Source: Collinsella sp.
GTDB lineage: Bacteria; Actinomycetota; Coriobacteriia; Coriobacteriales; Coriobacteriaceae
NCBI GenBank assembly: GCA_019414205.1
Contig: DXML01000012.1
Coordinates: 364,617-428,616, forward strand
Direction: 5' to 3'
Length of the DNA: 64,000 nt
This document shows positions 59,985 through 64,000 of this stretch, one piece after another (position 1 is the stretch's first letter; the number at the start of each line of letters is the position of its first letter). A program made the position numbers and the translations under genes. The notes under the pieces are model-generated. The model was not told where the DNA came from. It worked only from the letters and a program-made list of their open reading frames with translations, and searched no databases.

Positions 59985-60044
59985 TTTGGTCCTATGTGGT
60001 CAAGCATTTGGCCAGTGTTTGGTCGGCGTTTGGTTGGGTTTTGG
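59985..60044 (+). promoter_or_regulatory. Array of about six TTTGG-type direct repeats upstream of recA
   Basis: Units start at 59985 (TTTGGTC), 59995 (TGTGGTC), 60007 (TTTGGCC), 60018 (TTTGGTC), 60029 (TTTGGTT) and 60040 (TTTGG). The last four are exactly 11 bp apart. They match the two-unit boxes upstream of comM/dprA and comEA/comEC. TATGAT (60059-60064) downstream is a good -10. This is proposed as the competence-activator site for recA. Confidence 0.6.
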
Positions 60045-60083
60045 AAAGACTGCCTGCATATGATTGGTCTGAACGGTTGACCA

Positions 60084-60097
60084 CGAACAGCCGTTCG
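60084..60097 (+). promoter_or_regulatory. LexA operator (SOS box) of recA
   Basis: CGAACAGCCGTTCG, a perfect inverted repeat CGAAC-N4-GTTCG as in Gram-positive and actinobacterial SOS boxes. It lies 20-33 bases downstream of the TATGAT -10 and 38 bases before the recA ATG, where LexA would block transcription. Confidence 0.85.
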
Positions 60098-60135
60098 TTT
60101 ATTATCGATGCAGGTTGTTAAGAGGAGGGCTATTC

Positions 60136-61299
60136 ATGGCCAAGAATTCAGGTCCCGTACGTACCGTCCATGCACCCACGACGGGTAAAGAGCGCGAAGA
60201 GATGATCGCCACCACCAAGGCCGAGATCGAGAAGAAGTTCGGTCAAGGTTCCATCATGAGGTATGGTGACGGCGGCCCCGAGCTCGAGGTCGAGGCCATC
60301 CCCACGGGTGCTCTGGCGCTCGATGCCGCTCTGGGTATCGGCGGTGTGCCGCGCGGCCGTATCGTCGAGATTTACGGTCCCGAGTCCTCCGGTAAGACGA
60401 CGCTTTCGCTCGAGATCTTGGCTGAGGCCCAGGCAATGGGTGGCGTCGTGGCGTTTATCGATGCCGAGCACGCGCTCGATCCCACGTATGCCGCGCGTAT
60501 TGGCGTGGATATCGACGAGGTACTGATTTCCCAGCCCGATACGGGTGAGCAGGCGCTCGAGATCGTTGACATGCTCGTGCGTTCCGGCGCCATCGATGCC
60601 ATTGTCGTCGACTCCGTCGCCGCTCTGACCCCGCGTGCCGAGATCGAGGGAGAGATTGGCGATACCACGGTCGGCTTGCAAGCTCGCCTGATGAGTCAGG
60701 CGCTCCGCAAGCTCGCCGGCTCGCTGTCCAAGTCCAACACGACGTGCATCTTCATTAACCAGCTGCGAGAGAAGATCGGCGTCATGTTCGGCAACCCCGA
60801 GACCACGACGGGCGGTCGCGCCCTTAAGTTCTTCTCTTCGGTGCGTATCGACATTCGCCGCATCGACAGCATTAAGCTTAAGGACGAGGTTATCGGTAAC
60901 CGCGTGCGCGCCAAAGTCGTTAAGAACAAGGTGGCAGCTCCGTTCCGTTCTGCTGAGTTCGACATCATGTACGGCACAGGCATCTCTAAGGAGGGCTCGA
61001 TCTTGGACATGGCTGTCGAGTGCGGCATCTGCAAGAAGATGGGCTCCTGGTTTGCCTATGGCGAGGACAAGCTCGGCAACGGTCGCGAGGCCGCCAAGGC
61101 GTTCCTGCGCGAACACCCCGATTGCGCCGACGAGATTGAGCATAAGGTCCGCCTTGCCTGCGGGCTTGAGTTTGATGACGATGCTCCGTCCGAGGTCGAG
61201 CTGACCGATCAGCCGGCTGCGGATCAGCCTTCCGGCGAGGAGTTCGACGAGCTTTACGCCATCGATGGGTCCGCCATGCTCGATGATGACGACGAGTAG
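60136..61299 (+). CDS. recA: Recombinase RecA
   Basis: 387-residue ATP-dependent strand-exchange protein for recombination, SOS induction and transformation. KFGQGSIMRYGDGG precedes the core. IVEIYGPESSGKTTLSLEIL is Walker A near residue 81. VAFIDAEHALDPTYAARIGV, IVVDSVAALTPRAEIEGEIG (Walker B), CIFINQLREKIGVMFGNPET (loop L1 region) and GGRALKFFSSVRIDIRR are canonical. The acidic C-terminal tail is extended (DELYAIDGSAMLDDDDE). ATG 60136 follows AGAGGAGGG. Likely under both LexA and the repeat-binding activator. recX follows 11 bases later. Confidence 0.98.
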   Translation: MAKNSGPVRTVHAPTTGKEREEMIATTKAEIEKKFGQGSIMRYGDGGPELEVEAIPTGALALDAALGIGGVPRGRIVEIYGPESSGKTTLSLEILAEAQAMGGVVAFIDAEHALDPTYAARIGVDIDEVLISQPDTGEQALEIVDMLVRSGAIDAIVVDSVAALTPRAEIEGEIGDTTVGLQARLMSQALRKLAGSLSKSNTTCIFINQLREKIGVMFGNPETTTGGRALKFFSSVRIDIRRIDSIKLKDEVIGNRVRAKVVKNKVAAPFRSAEFDIMYGTGISKEGSILDMAVECGICKKMGSWFAYGEDKLGNGREAAKAFLREHPDCADEIEHKVRLACGLEFDDDAPSEVELTDQPAADQPSGEEFDELYAIDGSAMLDDDDE

Positions 61300-61310
61300 C
61301 GGTTACGCTC

Positions 61311-62003
61311 ATGTCGTATACGGTGACCGAGGCCACGGTCGTCTTTCCTGATAAGAAGGCGGCCTCCTCGTTCTCGAGCGGATATGCGTCCAATAAGCCT
61401 TGCGCACATATCGATTGTGAGCTTGAGGGCGGTTTTAAGCGGTCCATTTGGATTCCCGTGCGGGTCGCGCGCCTGTATGTCAAAAACCGCCCCGATCTTC
61501 CCTGTGATTGGGATAACTTTCGTGAGGTGGTTCAGCTCATCGAGCGTAAATGTGCTCTCACCATGGTGACCGAGATGTTGTCGCGACGCGACCATGCGAC
61601 GGGTGAGGTCCGTGACAAGCTGGCTCGCTACGGCTTTCATCAGGTCGCGATCGATTTCGCCGTCGAGCGCGCCACCGAGTATCGCTTTTTAGACGAGAAC
61701 CGCTTTTGCTCGTACTTTATCGAGGAACGCAAACGGCGCGGTTGGGGGCAGCGCAAAATCGAGACCGAGCTCAAGCGCCGTCATGTTGTGCTCGATGACA
61801 TTCCCGGTTATCCCGAGGATTATTTTGCCGCCGAAGACGATTTGGCGCGTGCGTCAGCCTTGCTCGCCAAGCGGCGTGTTCCAGAGACGCGCGGATTCGA
61901 AAAACTGGTTCGGTTTTTGATGGGCAAGGGCTTCTCGTATCACATCGCCGCCGATGCCGTTAAGGCACGTCTCGATGCCGAATGCGAGGAATGTGCGCTT
62001 TAG
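61311..62003 (+). CDS. recX: RecA regulator RecX
   Basis: 230-residue RecX-family protein that modulates RecA filaments. The N-terminal 75 residues form an extra beta-rich part. The three-helix repeats follow: ALTMVTEMLSRRDHATGEVR with DKLARYGFHQVAIDFAVERA, then FCSYFIEERKRRGWGQRKIE with ELKRRHVVLDDI, and a third, degenerate repeat ending KLVRFLMGKGFSYHIAADAV. ATG 61311 is close to the recA stop and probably translated from the recA transcript. The family is low in identity but this repeat pattern and the position are convincing. Confidence 0.9.
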   Translation: MSYTVTEATVVFPDKKAASSFSSGYASNKPCAHIDCELEGGFKRSIWIPVRVARLYVKNRPDLPCDWDNFREVVQLIERKCALTMVTEMLSRRDHATGEVRDKLARYGFHQVAIDFAVERATEYRFLDENRFCSYFIEERKRRGWGQRKIETELKRRHVVLDDIPGYPEDYFAAEDDLARASALLAKRRVPETRGFEKLVRFLMGKGFSYHIAADAVKARLDAECEECAL

Positions 62004-62065
62004 GCGTATGCGTTTTGTGGGCTTGCCGTTCACCGCGTTTTAGCCGCCGTACTGGGGCCATTTAT

Positions 62066-62094
62066 TTGACAGTTGTTGTGGTTCAACGTACGAT
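62066..62094 (+). promoter_or_regulatory. Promoter of rny
   Basis: TTGACA (62066-62071), 17-base spacer, TACGAT (62089-62094). The best -35 in the window. Predicted start near 62101 gives a leader of about 160 nt. Confidence 0.75.
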
Positions 62095-62199
62095 AATCAC
62101 TGTCATTTGCTTTGTGATATGTGCTCATCTTTGATGAGTTTGTTTATATGTTTATCTGTATCCGACCCGCATAAGCTGCGCCCATATTACTCAAATGTC

Positions 62200-62231
62200 G
62201 CGAGCCGTTCGTAAGGACGGTTCGCTTTGTT
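62200..62231 (+). terminator. Terminator-like hairpin in the rny leader
   Basis: GCGAGCCGT (62200-62208) pairs with ACGGTTCGC (62217-62225, one G-U), followed by TTTGTTGTG. It is 30 bases before the ATG and could act as an attenuator or as a processing site. Confidence 0.5.
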
Positions 62232-62260
62232 GTGTAACGAATCCATAAAAAGGAGTGAGC

Positions 62261-63811
62261 ATGCCTATCATTGCAGCGCTCGTTGGCATCGTTCTGGGTG
62301 CCGTCGCCGCCATTGCCTACATGCGCACCGCCAAGCAGGGTAGTCTTCACGAGGCCGACGAAAAGATCCAGTCGGCACACGCACAGGCTGAGTCCCTGAT
62401 CGGTGATGCTAAGCGTCAGGCCGAGACCCTCAAAAAAGAGGCTCTGCTCGAGGCTAAGGAAGAGATCATCAAGAACAAGCAAGCTGCCGAGGCCGAGGAC
62501 AAGCAGCGTAAGAACGAGATTCGTACGCTCGAGAATCGCGTGATGCAACGCGAGGAATCCCTCGACCGCCGCAACGACGCTCTCGACAAGCGCGAGCATC
62601 AGCTGTCCAGCCAAGCCGGTCAGGTCGAGAAGCGCTCCCGTGAGCTCGAGGAGCTCTGCGCAAAGCAGACCTCCGAGCTCGAGCGAATCGCCGACCTTAC
62701 CCGCGAGGACGCCCACAAGGAGCTCCTCGATAAGGTTCGCGGCGAGGTCACCCACGAGGCCGCCACGATTATTCGCGAGTCCGAGCAGCAGGTTCGCGCC
62801 GAGTGCCACAAGACTGCCCAGGAGATTTTGTCCCTGGCGATTCAGCGCTGCGCTGCCGACCACACTGCCGAGGTTACCGTTACCTCCGTGCATATTCCCT
62901 CTGATGACCTCAAGGGCCGTATTATCGGTCGCGAGGGTCGCAACATCCGGACCTTTGAGCAGGTTTCCGGCGTCAACCTTGTGATCGACGATACGCCCGA
63001 GACCGTCGTTCTTTCGAGCTTCGACCCGGTTCGTCGTGAGACCGCCCGTGTCGCCCTCGAGAATCTCATCGCCGACGGCCGCATTCACCCTGCCCGCATC
63101 GAGGAGATGTATCACAAGGCTGCCGACCTGGTTCAGCAGCGCGTGCGCGAGGCTGGTGAGCAGGCTGCCTTCGATTCCGGCATCCATGACCTGCACCCCG
63201 AGATCGTCAAGACCCTTGGTGCCCTGCGCTACCGTACCTCGTTTGGTCAGAACGTGCTTCAGCATTCCCTCGAGGTCTCTGATCTGTGCGGCGTGATGGC
63301 TTCCGAGCTTGGCCTGGATGTTGTGACCGCCAAGCGCGCCGGCCTGCTGCATGACCTGGGCAAGGCAATCGACCACGACGTCGAGGGCCCGCATGCCGTC
63401 ATCGGTGCCGAGCTTGCCCGTCGTTATGGCGAGAAGCCCGTTATCGTCCACGCTATCGAGGCTCACCATGCCGATGTCGACCCCAACACGGTGCTCGATG
63501 TCTTGGTACAGGCCGCCGATGCTGTCTCTGCCTCTCGCCCCGGTGCCCGTCGCGAGTCTGCCGAGAACTACATCAAGCGTCTTGAGAAGCTCGAGGAGAT
63601 CGCCAACTCCCATGACGGCGTCGAGCGTACTTATGCCATGCAGGCTGGTCGCGAGGTCCACGTCATGGTTCAGCCGGACAAGATCTCCGATGCCCAGTCC
63701 ACGGTCCTGGCTCACGATATCGCCCATCAGATCGAGGAAGAGATGGAGTATCCCGGTCAGGTGCGCGTCGTCGTGATTCGCGAGAGCCGCGCTGTCGATA
63801 TCGCTAAATAA
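62261..63811 (+). CDS. rny: Ribonuclease Y
   Basis: 516-residue membrane-anchored endoribonuclease that starts mRNA decay in many Gram-positives. An N-terminal membrane helix (residues 1-22, IIAALVGIVLGAVAAIAYM) precedes a long charged coiled coil to about residue 200. A KH domain (LKGRIIGREGRNIRTFEQVS) follows. The HD domain carries RAGLLHDLGKAIDHDVEGPH and AIEAHHADVDPNTVLDVLVQ. The C-terminal part ends VRVVVIRESRAVDIAK, the usual end. ATG 62261 is spaced seven bases from AAGGAG; the GTG at 62255 is too close. With rnj and pnp it completes a Gram-positive-type decay set. Confidence 0.96.
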   Translation: MPIIAALVGIVLGAVAAIAYMRTAKQGSLHEADEKIQSAHAQAESLIGDAKRQAETLKKEALLEAKEEIIKNKQAAEAEDKQRKNEIRTLENRVMQREESLDRRNDALDKREHQLSSQAGQVEKRSRELEELCAKQTSELERIADLTREDAHKELLDKVRGEVTHEAATIIRESEQQVRAECHKTAQEILSLAIQRCAADHTAEVTVTSVHIPSDDLKGRIIGREGRNIRTFEQVSGVNLVIDDTPETVVLSSFDPVRRETARVALENLIADGRIHPARIEEMYHKAADLVQQRVREAGEQAAFDSGIHDLHPEIVKTLGALRYRTSFGQNVLQHSLEVSDLCGVMASELGLDVVTAKRAGLLHDLGKAIDHDVEGPHAVIGAELARRYGEKPVIVHAIEAHHADVDPNTVLDVLVQAADAVSASRPGARRESAENYIKRLEKLEEIANSHDGVERTYAMQAGREVHVMVQPDKISDAQSTVLAHDIAHQIEEEMEYPGQVRVVVIRESRAVDIAK

Positions 63812-63812
63812 C

Positions 63813-64000
63813 ATGAGCGACGCGAACGAGCTCATCTCATTTATCGCGTCGATGTCGGGGGAGGGCAACCTTCGCGTCGAGGAGAACCTTGGCGAGGGGT
63901 ATGTCCGCCTCCGCGTTTCGGAGGCTGAGCGGCGCCAGGCAAAGCACGACATTCAGCATGTCGAGGATATCGTCATAGAAATGCTCCGCAATGCTCGAGA
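63813..64000 (+). CDS. Start of a protein with a GHKL-ATPase-like N-box (3' end outside window)
   Basis: Open frame from ATG 63813, one base after the rny stop, running off the window end (about 62 codons). It begins MSDANELISFIASMSGEG and continues with LRVEENLGEGYVRLRVSEAE and the helix HVEDIVIEMLRNAR. The E-M-L-R-N-A-R run looks like the N-box of GHKL ATPases (E-x-x-x-N-A-x-D). Histidine kinase-like, MutL-like and HSP90-like proteins share it, so no specific function can be given. No strong ribosome site, so it is probably coupled to rny. Confidence 0.55.
   Translation, partial: MSDANELISFIASMSGEGNLRVEENLGEGYVRLRVSEAERRQAKHDIQHVEDIVIEMLRNAR

Overview
The window is a high-GC, gene-dense bacterial chromosome segment with almost all genes on the + strand and short or overlapping junctions. 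The gene mix points to the actinobacterial class Coriobacteriia, most likely Collinsella or a close relative. This is inferred from an actinobacterial mIHF gene next to gmk-rpoZ, combined with RNase J, RNase Y, TrmFO, PyrR, PyrK/PyrD type 1B, bifunctional AdhE and pyruvate phosphate dikinase. No rRNA, tRNA, CRISPR array, prophage or intact insertion sequence was seen.

Layout. 1-2.6 kb: 3' end of ppdK, rplS, rnhB. 2.7-8.0 kb: yraN-comM-dprA-trmFO-xerC, a DNA uptake/recombination and tRNA-modification operon. 8.2-18.3 kb: rpsB-tsf, then pyrH-frr-uppS-cdsA-dxr-rseP-ispG-proS (translation, lipid carrier, phospholipid and isoprenoid precursors). 18.5-22.7 kb: the only minus-strand block, holding a small phosphotransferase, adhE, a transposase remnant inside a 25-bp inverted repeat, and rpmB. 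23.2-28.5 kb: pyrR-pyrB-pyrC-pyrK-pyrD-pyrF behind a leader terminator. 28.7-31.1 kb: mihF-gmk-rpoZ-thiI. 31.3-35.8 kb: comEA-comEC-holA and rpsT. 35.9-47.4 kb: lepA-dusB-hemW, two DnaJ-type genes, mtaB-phoH-ybeY-dgkA-era-recO. 47.5-52.5 kb: rpsO, pnp, two large palindromic elements, rnj. 52.5-62.0 kb: ftsK, a RodZ-like gene, yajQ, rimO, pgsA, cinA, recA, recX. 62.3-64 kb: rny and the start of a probable GHKL ATPase gene.

Main discovery candidate. An identical 20-bp sequence, TTTGGTCAGCTTTTGGTTTG, lies upstream of both the yraN-comM-dprA operon (2676-2695) and the comEA-comEC operon (31253-31272). It consists of two direct repeats of a TTTGGTC-like heptamer spaced exactly 11 bp apart. A longer run of about six such units lies between cinA and recA (59985-60044), next to a near-perfect LexA/SOS box (60084-60097). 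These three loci carry all the recognisable natural-transformation genes in the window, so I propose an undescribed competence regulon driven by an activator that binds 11-bp-phased direct repeats.

A second candidate is a pair of oppositely oriented elements of about 140 bp between pnp and rnj. Each has perfect arms of at least 32 bp. The cores are nearly identical, but stem positions differ by compensatory changes, which indicates a conserved folded structure. Other points of note: a site-2 protease (RseP) with a winged-helix-like insert, a membrane-anchored zinc-finger J-protein, an xerC gene with no ordinary start codon, and several structured mRNA leaders.
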